Source of the DNA: Chryseobacterium viscerum
GTDB taxonomy: Bacteria; Bacteroidota; Bacteroidia; Flavobacteriales; Weeksellaceae
Assembly: GCF_002899945.2 (NCBI RefSeq)
Contig: NZ_PPEG02000003.1
Coordinates: forward strand, 1 to 64,000
DNA: 64,000 nt
Direction: 5' to 3'
Shown here: positions 26,913 to 34,993 of the stretch, in pieces
How the letters are laid out: every line of letters starts with the position of its first letter
Numbering within the stretch: position 1 is the first letter of the stretch
Translations under genes and position numbers: made by a program
Notes under the pieces: generated by a model
What the model was told of the DNA's origin: nothing
The model's input: the letters and a program-made list of their open reading frames with translations, nothing else
Database searches by the model: none

Positions 26913-28713
26913 ATGATTGAGGAGTAAGTGTTTTTCTTTCTCCGATTTGTTGTCTCCACATGGCGTAGTATAATCCTTTTTCTGAAATCAGATTGCTGTG
27001 GGAACCTGTTTCAACGACTTGTCCGCGTTCAAGAACATATATTTTATCTGCATGCATAATCGTACTTAAACGGTGAGCGATAAGCACGGTGATCTGTTCC
27101 TTTTCTTTTGAAATCTCCTTTATAGTGGTCGTAATTTCCTCTTCAGTAATGCTATCCAGTGCAGAAGTAGCTTCGTCAAAGATCAAAAGGTGGGGTTTTC
27201 TTAAAAGAGCTCGTGCAATGGCAATTCTTTGTTTTTCACCACCACTCAGCTTCAGACCACCTTCACCGATAACCGTTTCAATGCCTTTTTCTGCTCTTTC
27301 GAGCAAACCCGTACAGCTTGACTTCTGCAAAGCAATAGCGATTTCCTGTTCAGTAGCTGCAGGATTTACAAAAAGAAGATTTTCTTTAATAGTCCCTGCA
27401 AATAATTGGGTGTCCTGGGTTACAAAACCAATCTGGTTTCTCAGTTCATCAAAATCGAACTCTTTTCCGTTGATACCATTGTAGAAAATATTTCCTTCCT
27501 GAGGTCTGTACAGCCCAACCAGCAATTTTACCAATGTACTTTTCCCGGAACCGCTTGGCCCTACAAAAGCAATCGTTTCCCCGTTTTTCAAGTCAAAAGA
27601 GATATTATTTAAAGCTTTATATTGAGCAGACTGATGTTTGAAAGAAACGTGTTTGAATTCCAGTTCTTCAATAGCACCAATTTGTTTAGGATGAAGAGGT
27701 TTTTCTTCCACTTCCTTTTTCATTAAGCGGTCAAAATTCTGAAGAGAAGCCTCAGCTTCACGGTAAGAAATAATGATGTTCCCGATTTCCTGCATTGGCC
27801 CGAAAATAAAGAAACCATAAAACATAAGAGACAGATACTGTCCCGGAGTTACAATGTTTTTGAAAATTAAATACAATAAAGTCAAAGTAATCATTTGCTG
27901 AAGAAAATTGACCATCGTTCCCTGGATAAAACTTAAAGAACGGATGCTTTTCACCTTTCTCAGTTCGAGACCAAGGATCTTGTAAGTATTGTTATTTAAA
28001 CGGATCACTTCCTGGTTGGTTAATCCTAAACTCTTAACAATTTCAATATTTCTTAAGCTTTCTGTAGTACTTCCCGCTAAAGCAGTGGTTTCGGTAACAA
28101 TATTTTTCTGGATCCCTTTTATTCTCTTGCTCAATAGATTGGTAACAAAAGCAATCAGAAAAATTCCACATATATAAACCGGCATGATCGACCAATGTAA
28201 ACGGATAGCATACACTGAAACGAAAATAATGCTGACTAAAATTCCAAAGAAAATATTGATGAAATTGGTGATGAATTTTACAGTATCTTCTCTTACTTTC
28301 GTTAAAATAGATAAGGTTTCACCACTTCTCTGATCCTCAAATTCCTGATAAGGAAGAGCCATAGAATGCTTTAAACCATCTGTAAATATTTTAGCCCCAA
28401 ACTTCTGTGTAATCACGCTCACTACATAATCCTGAAAAGCCTTGGCAATTCTACTTATCATTGCAGTCCCAATAAGCAAACCCAGGAAATAAAAAGCTCC
28501 ATGGTATACTGTGCTTCCATATAAATATTCATTCAGATTTCTGGGAAGTAATTTTTCTTTATCAAAAAAATTAGGGTGAGTAACCAGCTGGTCAAGGATA
28601 TTCCCTGTAATAGCAGGAGCGAATAAAGAAAAAACCTGATTAATAGTAGCCAAAAATAAAGAAATGAGAATCAGCCACTGATAAGGTTTAAGATATTTAA
28701 AAAGTATTTTCAT
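26911..28713 (-). CDS. ABC exporter, fused permease and ATPase
   Basis: Half-size ABC exporter of 600 residues, expected to work as a homodimer in the inner membrane. The first 320 residues form the type I exporter membrane domain with six helices, with a FKYLKPYQW start and the RSGETLSILTKVREDT coupling region. The nucleotide-binding domain follows: Walker A GPSGSGKST, Q-loop FVTQDTQLF, signature LSGGEKQRIAIARAL, Walker B LLIFDEATSALD and switch His in VLIAHRLSTI. It resembles MsbA/multidrug-type exporters; substrate unknown. The ATG at 28713 is used because a perfect -7 box lies just upstream, which excludes the longer reading frame beginning at 28800. It sits between scoA and scoB in opposite orientation. 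Confidence 0.92.
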   Translation of the reverse strand: MKILFKYLKPYQWLILISLFLATINQVFSLFAPAITGNILDQLVTHPNFFDKEKLLPRNLNEYLYGSTVYHGAFYFLGLLIGTAMISRIAKAFQDYVVSVITQKFGAKIFTDGLKHSMALPYQEFEDQRSGETLSILTKVREDTVKFITNFINIFFGILVSIIFVSVYAIRLHWSIMPVYICGIFLIAFVTNLLSKRIKGIQKNIVTETTALAGSTTESLRNIEIVKSLGLTNQEVIRLNNNTYKILGLELRKVKSIRSLSFIQGTMVNFLQQMITLTLLYLIFKNIVTPGQYLSLMFYGFFIFGPMQEIGNIIISYREAEASLQNFDRLMKKEVEEKPLHPKQIGAIEELEFKHVSFKHQSAQYKALNNISFDLKNGETIAFVGPSGSGKSTLVKLLVGLYRPQEGNIFYNGINGKEFDFDELRNQIGFVTQDTQLFAGTIKENLLFVNPAATEQEIAIALQKSSCTGLLERAEKGIETVIGEGGLKLSGGEKQRIAIARALLRKPHLLIFDEATSALDSITEEEITTTIKEISKEKEQITVLIAHRLSTIMHADKIYVLERGQVVETGSHSNLISEKGLYYAMWRQQIGERKTLTPQS

Positions 28714-28731
28714 TCGATTAAAATAATGGAG

Positions 28732-28739
28732 CAAAATTA
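28732..28739 (-). promoter_or_regulatory. -7 box of the ABC exporter
   Basis: TAATTTTG on the minus strand, perfect TAnnTTTG match, 18 bases upstream of the ATG at 28713. Confidence 0.6.
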
Positions 28740-28770
28740 CAGATATTATTTTAACTAACAGTGTTAATTG

Positions 28771-28800
28771 TTGAATACAACAAAGCCCTTTTGTATTCAA
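28771..28800. promoter_or_regulatory. Candidate operator between the ABC exporter and scoB
   Basis: TTGAATACAA and TTGTATTCAA form a perfect 10-base inverted repeat separated by exactly 10 bases (one helical turn between arms). It lies in the divergent control region, 31 bases upstream of the exporter's -7 box and 35 bases upstream of the scoB ATG. It has no T run in either direction, so it is more like a protein-binding site than a terminator. Confidence 0.5.
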
Positions 28801-28835
28801 GTGAAAATAATTAAATTGCAGTCTAAGTTTTTATT

Positions 28836-29489
28836 ATGCTTACAAAAGAACAAATTGCCAAAAGAATTTCAAAAGAACTGAAAGATCGTTATTATGTAAA
28901 CCTGGGAATTGGAATTCCTACTTTGGTTGCCAACTATGTTCCGGAAGGTATTTCCGTAGAATTCCAGAGTGAGAATGGAGTTTTGGGGATGGGACCTTTC
29001 CCTTTTGAAGGAGAAGAAGATGCCGACGTCATCAATGCCGGAAAACAAACTATTACTATTCTGGAAGGAGGTTCATTCTTCGATTCTGCATTCAGTTTCG
29101 GGATGATTCGTGGTCAGAAAGTAGACCTTACCATCCTTGGAGCGATGGAAGTTTCAGAAAATGGGGATATTGCCAACTGGAAAATTCCCGGAAAAATGGT
29201 GAAAGGAATGGGAGGTGCTATGGATCTGGTAGCTTCTGCTGAAAATATTATTGTTGCAATGATGCACGTAAACAAAGCAGGAGAAAGCAAAATCCTTAAA
29301 AAATGTACACTTCCTTTAACTGGAGTAAACTGTGTGAAAAAAGTGGTTACTGAACTAGCCGTTCTGGATGTAACTCCGGCTGGATTTAAACTGGTTGAAA
29401 GAGCTCCGGGAGTTTCAGTAGAAGATATTATCAAAGCTACAGAAGCAGATCTGATCATTGAAGGAGACGTTCCTGAAATGCAATTCTAA
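28836..29489 (+). CDS. scoB: 3-oxoacid CoA-transferase subunit B
   Basis: Beta subunit (217 residues) of the SCOT-type CoA-transferase. It carries the catalytic Glu in the FQSENGVLGMGP motif near residue 50, with the NLGIGIPTLVANYVPEG start and GGSFFDSAFSFGMIRGQKVDLTILGAMEV typical of the family. It would pair with the product of scoA at 26161. Start is the ATG at 28836; there is no Shine-Dalgarno sequence. The intervening minus-strand ABC exporter means scoB must have its own promoter, presumably in the shared divergent region. A terminator follows. Confidence 0.94.
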   Translation: MLTKEQIAKRISKELKDRYYVNLGIGIPTLVANYVPEGISVEFQSENGVLGMGPFPFEGEEDADVINAGKQTITILEGGSFFDSAFSFGMIRGQKVDLTILGAMEVSENGDIANWKIPGKMVKGMGGAMDLVASAENIIVAMMHVNKAGESKILKKCTLPLTGVNCVKKVVTELAVLDVTPAGFKLVERAPGVSVEDIIKATEADLIIEGDVPEMQF

Positions 29490-29511
29490 TCAGACTATAA
29501 TAAATAAAATA

Positions 29512-29545
29512 TTCGGCCTCACTTTGTGAGGCCGAAATTTTTTAT
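29512..29545 (+). terminator. scoB terminator
   Basis: TCGGCCTCAC, TTT loop, GTGAGGCCGAAATTTTTT; strong stem and T run. Confidence 0.82.
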
Positions 29546-29850
29546 GACATAGGAAATCGGAGCGTTAAGAAAATAACTTCTGAGACCGTTAAGAAAATTC
29601 TATTGTCCGAAGCGCGAGACCAATTCAGAACCGATTAACGAATATTGAATTCGCGCAAGTTTAGAATTTTTAGGGAACAGAATTTATTTTTAGCGAAGAG
29701 ATCCAGGTCTTGAATTTTTGTTTCTTTTGTTTTAAGACAAAAGAAATTAAAACAAAAAAAAGAAACTGTTTCATCAATAAAACAGCTTCTTTTATATTTT
29801 AACGGTTAGTATGTCATCTAACTTCTAACCTCTAATATCTAACCTCTTAT
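29546..29850. other. Gene-free gap with degenerate repeats
   Basis: No gene is visible. The stretch holds AT-rich low-complexity DNA (TTTCTTTTGTTTTAAGACAA and its partial complement), a minus-strand terminator-like stem at about 29755-29798 (GAAGCTGTTTT/GAAACAGTTTC with a T run) that probably serves the DUF4197 gene, and a degenerate TAACCTCTAATATC heptamer tract at 29820-29848 abutting that gene's stop. Confidence 0.55.
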
Positions 29851-30666
29851 TTATTTCCCATCCTGAGCCCCAAAAACCTTCTGCAAAATACTTGTCGTTC
29901 TCATGGCAGGTGTATCTCTGATTCCGCTCTCCTTATCGGCAACCATTTTGAATACTCCGTTGATTGTTTCCGTCGTCACATATTCGTTAAGGTCAGTGGT
30001 CACAGATTGTCCTGTAAACGTATTGTATTTTGAAATCAGATTTTTCCAAAGCGTATCAGCACCTACCTTTCCTAATGAAGCCTTTACTTTAGGCTGGAAA
30101 GCATTAAACAGCTGAGTCTGGGTTTTCCCCTGAAGATAGCTTGTTGCAGCATTATTACTGCCTAATAAAATATTCTTAGCATCCGTGATGGTCATGGAAG
30201 TAATAGCACTAGTGAAAATAGGTGCCGCTTGTGTTACGGCATCTTCAGCAGCTCTGTTTAAAAGCTTCACTCCTTCATCAGCAAGACTTCCCATACCGAT
30301 GGAACGTAGCGTGGTATCAATTTTTCTTAACTTTTCAGGCATTAAAATTTTTACAGCCTCATTTTTGAAAAAGCCATCCGTTACTGCCAGTTTTTTTACA
30401 CCATCTGTTACTCCAATGTTTAAAGCCTCTTTTAAGCCTGAAGAAATTTGAGTGGAAGTAAGATTTCCAAGATTAGCAGATGAGTTGTTGGTATGACCTG
30501 TAGTGGTGGTGGTTGTAGTAGAAGTTGCAGTACCATTATTTTTTACCGGAACATTAAGATCTACACCCGTTTTGTTTTTAACGGTAGATTTTATGATATC
30601 TAAAATTTGTGCTTGTGTTGATATTGAGAATAATATTCCCGCTGCCAGAAAAATGTTTTTTTTCAT
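29851..30666 (-). CDS. DUF4197-like exported protein
   Basis: Exported protein of 271 residues that I recognise as similar to the uncharacterised DUF4197 family. It starts with a signal peptide (AAGILFSISTQAQ). A Thr/Asn-rich low-complexity linker (about residues 48-66) is followed by a largely helical domain with the family-type segments GLKEALNIGVTDGVKKLAVTDG, NEAVKILMPEKL, RAAEDAVTQAAPIF and TDLNEYVTTETINGVFKMVADKE. No catalytic motif is evident. It is transcribed alone; function unknown. Confidence 0.8.
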   Translation of the reverse strand: MKKNIFLAAGILFSISTQAQILDIIKSTVKNKTGVDLNVPVKNNGTATSTTTTTTTGHTNNSSANLGNLTSTQISSGLKEALNIGVTDGVKKLAVTDGFFKNEAVKILMPEKLRKIDTTLRSIGMGSLADEGVKLLNRAAEDAVTQAAPIFTSAITSMTITDAKNILLGSNNAATSYLQGKTQTQLFNAFQPKVKASLGKVGADTLWKNLISKYNTFTGQSVTTDLNEYVTTETINGVFKMVADKESGIRDTPAMRTTSILQKVFGAQDGK

Positions 30667-30871
30667 CGTATTTTTTTACAAATTTAATTGTTTTAATCTT
30701 TTAAGTCGTCTAAACTTATCAAAAAACAAACCATAATGCACAGGATACAGTAGAACTATTTCTAAGCACATGGTATAACAAACTGTAAATTATCTATTTC
30801 CCAAGAATCTAAACAATTGAAGGCGCTTAAATTTTGTTTTTAAAAAGGCTCAAAGAGTTTTGAAAAATAAT

Positions 30872-30879
30872 TATCTTAG
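30872..30879 (+). promoter_or_regulatory. -7 box of the GH20 gene
   Basis: TATCTTAG, one mismatch from TAnnTTTG and identical to the box before the reprolysin gene at 962, 21 bases before the ATG. Confidence 0.45.
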
Positions 30880-30900
30880 CTCAAACCTTAACCACATCTA

Positions 30901-33162
30901 ATGATACGGACTTTTTTAGTATTTTTTGTATTGATTTCAAACGTAATTTTTGCCCAAAATAAATTGAATCTAATCCCTTATCCTCAAAAAGTTGAATTTT
31001 CGCAGGGAGAATTTATAATCCCAGAAACTTTAATGTTAAGTGGTGATTTACCAAAAGAAGAAACGGAATATTTCAAAAAACATGTATCTCAGTTTACATT
31101 TAAGGATGTTCAAAAGGGTGGAGGGATTCATATCACCAACTCTATACTTCCTCCGGCTTCGGCAGCCGATGCTGAACAGAAAAAAGAATATTATTCAATA
31201 GAAATTTCTCCAAAACAGATTCATGTAAAATCTTATACCAAACAAGGATATTTCCTGGCTTTACAAACTTTGATTCAGGTTTTTGAACAATATAAAGAAG
31301 CTAAAAAAATTCCGGCTATGAAGATCGAAGATCAGCCGAAGTTTGCATGGAGAGGAATGCATCTGGATGTCTGCCGTCACTTTTTTACTGTAGAAGAAGT
31401 GAAACAGTATATCGATTATCTGGCAATGTACAAACTGAATACATTTCATTGGCATTTAACAGATGATCAGGGATGGAGAATTGAGATCAAAAAATATCCA
31501 AAATTGACTCAAATAGGTTCAAAACGTAAAGAATCTATGATTGGGGCTTACGTTGACAATACATTTGACGGAAAGCCTTACGGACCGTATTTCTACACTC
31601 AGCAACAGATAAAAGAGGTGGTAAAATATGCTCAGGACAGACATATTACGGTAGTTCCGGAAATAGAAATGCCGGGGCATGCGCTGGCAGCGTTATCTGC
31701 ATATCCTGAATTGGCATGTACAAAAGGACCTTTCGAATCCGCTACAAAATGGGGCGTTTTTGATGATGTTTTCTGTCCGAAAGATGAAACGTTTACATTT
31801 TTGGAAAATGTTCTGGATGAAGTGATTAAGTTATTTCCATCCCAATACATTCATATTGGTGGTGACGAGTGCCCGAAAACAAGATGGAAAGAATGTGCGC
31901 ACTGCCAGGAACTGATCAAGAAAAATAATTTAAAAGATGAGCACGGTTTACAAAGTTACTTTATTCATCGAATTGAAAAATATGTCAACAGTAAAGGACG
32001 AAAAATTATTGGTTGGGACGAGATTTTAGAAGGAGGTTTAGCTCCGAATGCAGCTGTAATGAGCTGGACAGGGGTAAATGGAGGTATTGAAGCGGCAAAA
32101 TCAAAACACTTTGCCGTAATGACACCCGGAGCATTCTGCTATTTCGACCATTACCAGGGAGATCCACAGTCTGAGCCTAATGCTTTTGGTGGTTTTACTC
32201 CTTTAGATAAAGTTTACTCTTACAATCCTATTCCTTCCGAACTGAATGTAGAGCAGGCTAAATATATTATGGGAGTTCAGGCCAACTTGTGGACAGAATA
32301 TATTTTGGACTTTAAGCAGGTACAGTATATGATCTTTCCAAGATTAATGGCCCTTTCTGAAGTAGGTTGGGGAACATCAGATCCTAAAAATTATAAAGAA
32401 TTTGAAAACAGGGTGATCAATCAGTTTAAAGTTCTGGATAAAATGAAGGTAAACTATGCAAAAAGCATTTATAACATCACCGGAAAAGTAATTCCTTCGA
32501 ATAACGGAATTGCCTATGAACTATCAACTTCACAGAATTCAAACGGGATCAGATATACGTTGGATGGAACAGATCCTTCGATCAATTCTAAAACCTATGA
32601 GAAAGCAGTTCAGATTCCTAATTCTTTAACGATAAAATCAGCTTATTTTGAAGACGGTCAGTTGAAAAGCGCTGTTTCTACACAACAGTTTACGATTTCA
32701 AAGACGACAGGGAAAAGTATAAGTCTTGAGCAGCAGCCAAGTGAAAACTATTCTTTTGGAGGTGCTTTTACCCTAGTAGATGGTATTATCGGAAATGTAA
32801 AACAGCTCGGTAAAACATGGCTTGGTTTTCAGGGAAAAGATGTGGTGGCAACCATAGATTTTGGTCAGAAAACAGCCTTTTCAGAAGTTTATTTCAATAC
32901 TCTTGAAAATAAAGGAAGCTGGATTCACCTGGCCAAGTCTGCAAAGATTTTTGTTTCTGATGATAACAAGAATTTTAAAATGATCAAGGAAATTGCAGCT
33001 GGAGAGATTCAAAATGCCAAAGGAAAAATCAGATTGAATATAGGATCACAAAATGCAAAATACCTGAAAGTGAGCATTGAAAATGCAGGCATTATTCCGG
33101 CAGGAAATCCCGGAGCAGACTCAAAAGCATGGCTGTTTGTGGATGAAATTGGCGTAAATTAG
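30901..33162 (+). CDS. Beta-N-acetylhexosaminidase, GH20
   Basis: Exported hexosaminidase of 753 residues, releasing terminal GlcNAc/GalNAc from glycans or chitooligosaccharides. Order of parts: signal peptide (LISNVIFAQ), GH20 N-terminal domain (NLIPYPQKVEFSQGEF), catalytic barrel with MHLDVCRHFF, FHWHLTDDQGWRIEI and the catalytic Asp-Glu pair in HIGGDECPKTRW (D322, E323), then a chitobiase C-terminal-like strand domain (YTLDGTDPS) and an F5/8 type C-like discoidin domain (about 630-753). There is no T9SS tail, so it is probably periplasmic. The next gene begins 19 bases after its stop and may be co-transcribed. Confidence 0.94.
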   Translation: MIRTFLVFFVLISNVIFAQNKLNLIPYPQKVEFSQGEFIIPETLMLSGDLPKEETEYFKKHVSQFTFKDVQKGGGIHITNSILPPASAADAEQKKEYYSIEISPKQIHVKSYTKQGYFLALQTLIQVFEQYKEAKKIPAMKIEDQPKFAWRGMHLDVCRHFFTVEEVKQYIDYLAMYKLNTFHWHLTDDQGWRIEIKKYPKLTQIGSKRKESMIGAYVDNTFDGKPYGPYFYTQQQIKEVVKYAQDRHITVVPEIEMPGHALAALSAYPELACTKGPFESATKWGVFDDVFCPKDETFTFLENVLDEVIKLFPSQYIHIGGDECPKTRWKECAHCQELIKKNNLKDEHGLQSYFIHRIEKYVNSKGRKIIGWDEILEGGLAPNAAVMSWTGVNGGIEAAKSKHFAVMTPGAFCYFDHYQGDPQSEPNAFGGFTPLDKVYSYNPIPSELNVEQAKYIMGVQANLWTEYILDFKQVQYMIFPRLMALSEVGWGTSDPKNYKEFENRVINQFKVLDKMKVNYAKSIYNITGKVIPSNNGIAYELSTSQNSNGIRYTLDGTDPSINSKTYEKAVQIPNSLTIKSAYFEDGQLKSAVSTQQFTISKTTGKSISLEQQPSENYSFGGAFTLVDGIIGNVKQLGKTWLGFQGKDVVATIDFGQKTAFSEVYFNTLENKGSWIHLAKSAKIFVSDDNKNFKMIKEIAAGEIQNAKGKIRLNIGSQNAKYLKVSIENAGIIPAGNPGADSKAWLFVDEIGVN

Positions 33163-33181
33163 CCTTATTAGTCACAATATT

Positions 33182-33892
33182 ATGTACAAATCAATTGCCT
33201 TCATTTTATCGTTTTTTTTTATGTTCTCATGTAAGCCTGAGAATGTAAAAGCAAAAGAATTTAAAATAGGGAAAATTAGTTTTAATTATCCTTCTGATTG
33301 GCAATTAATAGAACCAAAGATGATTGATTCTTATAGTGCATATTTAACTAATAATGAAGATACTATATTTATAAATTATGGAAGATATAATCATAAAATT
33401 TACAAAAATAAATTAAGTGAACATTTAAGAGAACAAATTGAAATAAATGGGAGAGAAGCAGTAATTGAAATTCCAAATTCTAAACAAGGGTTTTATAATA
33501 TTTATGTTCCAAAATTAGATTCATTAGATGGGGTTATTATATCCTCGTCTCTATTAAAAGATAGGGGAAAAGTTGCTACAATATTATCTAGTTTTAAAAT
33601 AGACAATATTGGCAATTCTAATATTTTAGATAAGAAGAATTTTTCAAACAAAAACAAAGAAACTGGATTAACTAATTATGAATACAATTGCCTAAGCTGT
33701 CACTCTGAAAATGAACGAGTTATTGGTAGATCACTAGATAAAGCTTTTATAAATTCCAAAAGCAGTGAATGGTTGACAAACTATCTATACTCAGATAAAA
33801 AAAATTATTATACTGATAGTAAATGCTTTCAATTTGATAAAAAAGATTCAATATTAGTAAATCAAATGGTAAATTACCTAAAACATAAATAA
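33182..33892 (+). CDS. Lipoprotein with C-terminal CxxCH haem motif
   Basis: Unrecognised exported protein of 236 residues. The start is a lipoprotein signal with Cys17 (FFFMFSC). Residues about 25-135 resemble a compact beta domain beginning FKIGKISFNYPSDWQLIEP, like the fold found in PsbP-type proteins. After a linker the C-terminal 80 residues contain NCLSCHSEN, a covalent c-type haem motif, with a Met ligand candidate near the end (VNQMVNYLKHK). It could be a small electron-transfer or haem-sensing lipoprotein. It starts 19 bases after the GH20 gene, but its DNA is visibly more AT-rich than its neighbours and codon use leans to A/T-ending codons, suggesting later acquisition. No function assigned. 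Confidence 0.7.
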   Translation: MYKSIAFILSFFFMFSCKPENVKAKEFKIGKISFNYPSDWQLIEPKMIDSYSAYLTNNEDTIFINYGRYNHKIYKNKLSEHLREQIEINGREAVIEIPNSKQGFYNIYVPKLDSLDGVIISSSLLKDRGKVATILSSFKIDNIGNSNILDKKNFSNKNKETGLTNYEYNCLSCHSENERVIGRSLDKAFINSKSSEWLTNYLYSDKKNYYTDSKCFQFDKKDSILVNQMVNYLKHK

Positions 33893-33898
33893 TACTGC

Positions 33899-34013
33899 AG
33901 TTAACATTGTATTGGTAAAATGCGGATTTTACAACGGAATTGAAATCCACACCTTTCCAGCCGTCACTATTTTTCCATTCCACATATTTTTGTATTTTAG
34001 CTAATAAATATCA
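33899..34013 (-). pseudogene. Possible coding-sequence remnant
   Basis: The minus strand reads LLAKIQKYVEWKNSDGWK and continues GVDFNSVVKSAFYQYN before running without a stop into antisense of the cytochrome-like gene. The composition looks like real protein and there is an in-frame stop immediately upstream, with no start. It is probably the fragment of a gene truncated when the AT-rich neighbour arrived. I cannot name the family. Confidence 0.35.
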
Positions 34014-34093
34014 GTTATAGTTGATTTAAAATTGAACTGAAGCTCATTTTTCTCCTGTACTTCGTCAATACTTTTTCCATTAGAATTAAAATT

Positions 34094-34735
34094 ATGCAGG
34101 ACAATACCATACTTTCTTCCGAATTTTCATCATCACCGGATTTGGTAGAAAAGCTGTATCAGTATGGTACAACCAAAAACTATCGTGAAGGAGATATTAT
34201 TTTAGATGAAAATGCTTCCATCCGTTCCATTCCTATTGTGATGAAAGGAATGCTGAAAGTCATCAGAACTGAAGAAGACGGGCGCGAAATTTTACTATAT
34301 TACATCAAAGCAGGAGAAAGCTGTATCATGTCTTTCCTCGGCGGGATGCACAATGAAAAAAGCATTGTAAAAGCGGAGATTGAAGAAGATGCCGAAATAC
34401 TTTTTCTACCCGTAGATAAAGTGTCTTTATTTATCAAAGAACACCCGGAATGGTTAGACTATATTTTCAGACTCTATCATAAAAGATTTGAAGAACTATT
34501 GGATATCATCAATGCAATTGCTTTCAAAAAAGTAGATGAAAGACTTCTGAATCTGTTGCAGAAAAAATCAGAGCTTACCCATTCTGAAATCATCAATACA
34601 ACGCATGAACAGCTGGCAAATGAGCTGGGAACCGTAAGAGTAGTGGTGTCAAGACTTCTAAAACAATTAGAAGAAGAAGGAAGGCTGAAGCTTGGCAGAA
34701 ACAAAATTACCCTCCTGAAAACTCTCAACTCATAA
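34094..34735 (+). CDS. Crp/Fnr-family transcriptional regulator
   Basis: Regulator of 213 residues with an N-terminal cyclic-nucleotide-binding-like beta barrel (NYREGDIILDENASIRSIPIV, LLYYIKAGESCIMSFLGGM) and a C-terminal winged helix (THSEIINTTHEQLANELGTVRVVVSRLLKQLEEEGRL). There are no N-terminal Cys for an iron-sulfur cluster, so it is not an oxygen-sensing Fnr of the classic type; Cys78 in GESCIMSF is a possible thiol sensor. It stands directly upstream of a sulfur cluster whose two promoters carry the same 24-bp sequence at the class II activator position, so it is the likely activator. That link is inferred. Confidence 0.9.
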   Translation: MQDNTILSSEFSSSPDLVEKLYQYGTTKNYREGDIILDENASIRSIPIVMKGMLKVIRTEEDGREILLYYIKAGESCIMSFLGGMHNEKSIVKAEIEEDAEILFLPVDKVSLFIKEHPEWLDYIFRLYHKRFEELLDIINAIAFKKVDERLLNLLQKKSELTHSEIINTTHEQLANELGTVRVVVSRLLKQLEEEGRLKLGRNKITLLKTLNS

Positions 34736-34760
34736 ACCCCACTTTAATCAAATGTACCCA

Positions 34761-34816
34761 CATTCCCCTCCTTTGGAGGGGTGGCGAAAATTCAAAGAAT
34801 TTTTGACGGGGTGGTT
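34761..34816 (+). repeat. Intergenic repeat, copy B
   Basis: Near-identical partner of 4711-4767 in opposite orientation: CATTCCCCTCCTTTGGAGGG hairpin, then GTGGCGAAAATTCAAAG and GACGGGGTGGTT. Differences are a TTT/CCG loop and one G. It lies 25 bases past the Crp/Fnr gene stop and may also form its transcript end. Confidence 0.85.
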
Positions 34817-34920
34817 AACAGTCATCGCGAACCTTAGGAGAAGCAATCTTAACACTCTTCATAAGAACTTCTCTGTGTTCTTTGTGAACATATTAGTGTC
34901 CATTCGTGTTAAAAAATCCC

Positions 34921-34969
34921 CTTATGTAACAAAAGTAGCTGTAGCTTTCCTTCCACATTCCCATTTTTG
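34921..34969 (+). promoter_or_regulatory. Promoter and operator before tauE
   Basis: The 24-bp sequence starting CTTATGTAACAAAAGTAG (34921-34944) is followed after 21 bases by TTTG of a weak -7 box (CATTTTTG, 34962-34969). An identical 24-mer with the same 21-base spacing precedes the cstB-like gene. The 24-mer's centre falls near -41, the usual place for a class II Crp/Fnr activator. Confidence 0.7.
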
Positions 34970-34993
34970 CATCAGAATTATTTGAATAGTGAA

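Noticed and set aside
33747-33983. 78-residue minus-strand frame
   Set aside because: Only the first about 30 residues look protein-like; the rest is antisense of the haem lipoprotein. I kept it only as a possible remnant, not a gene.
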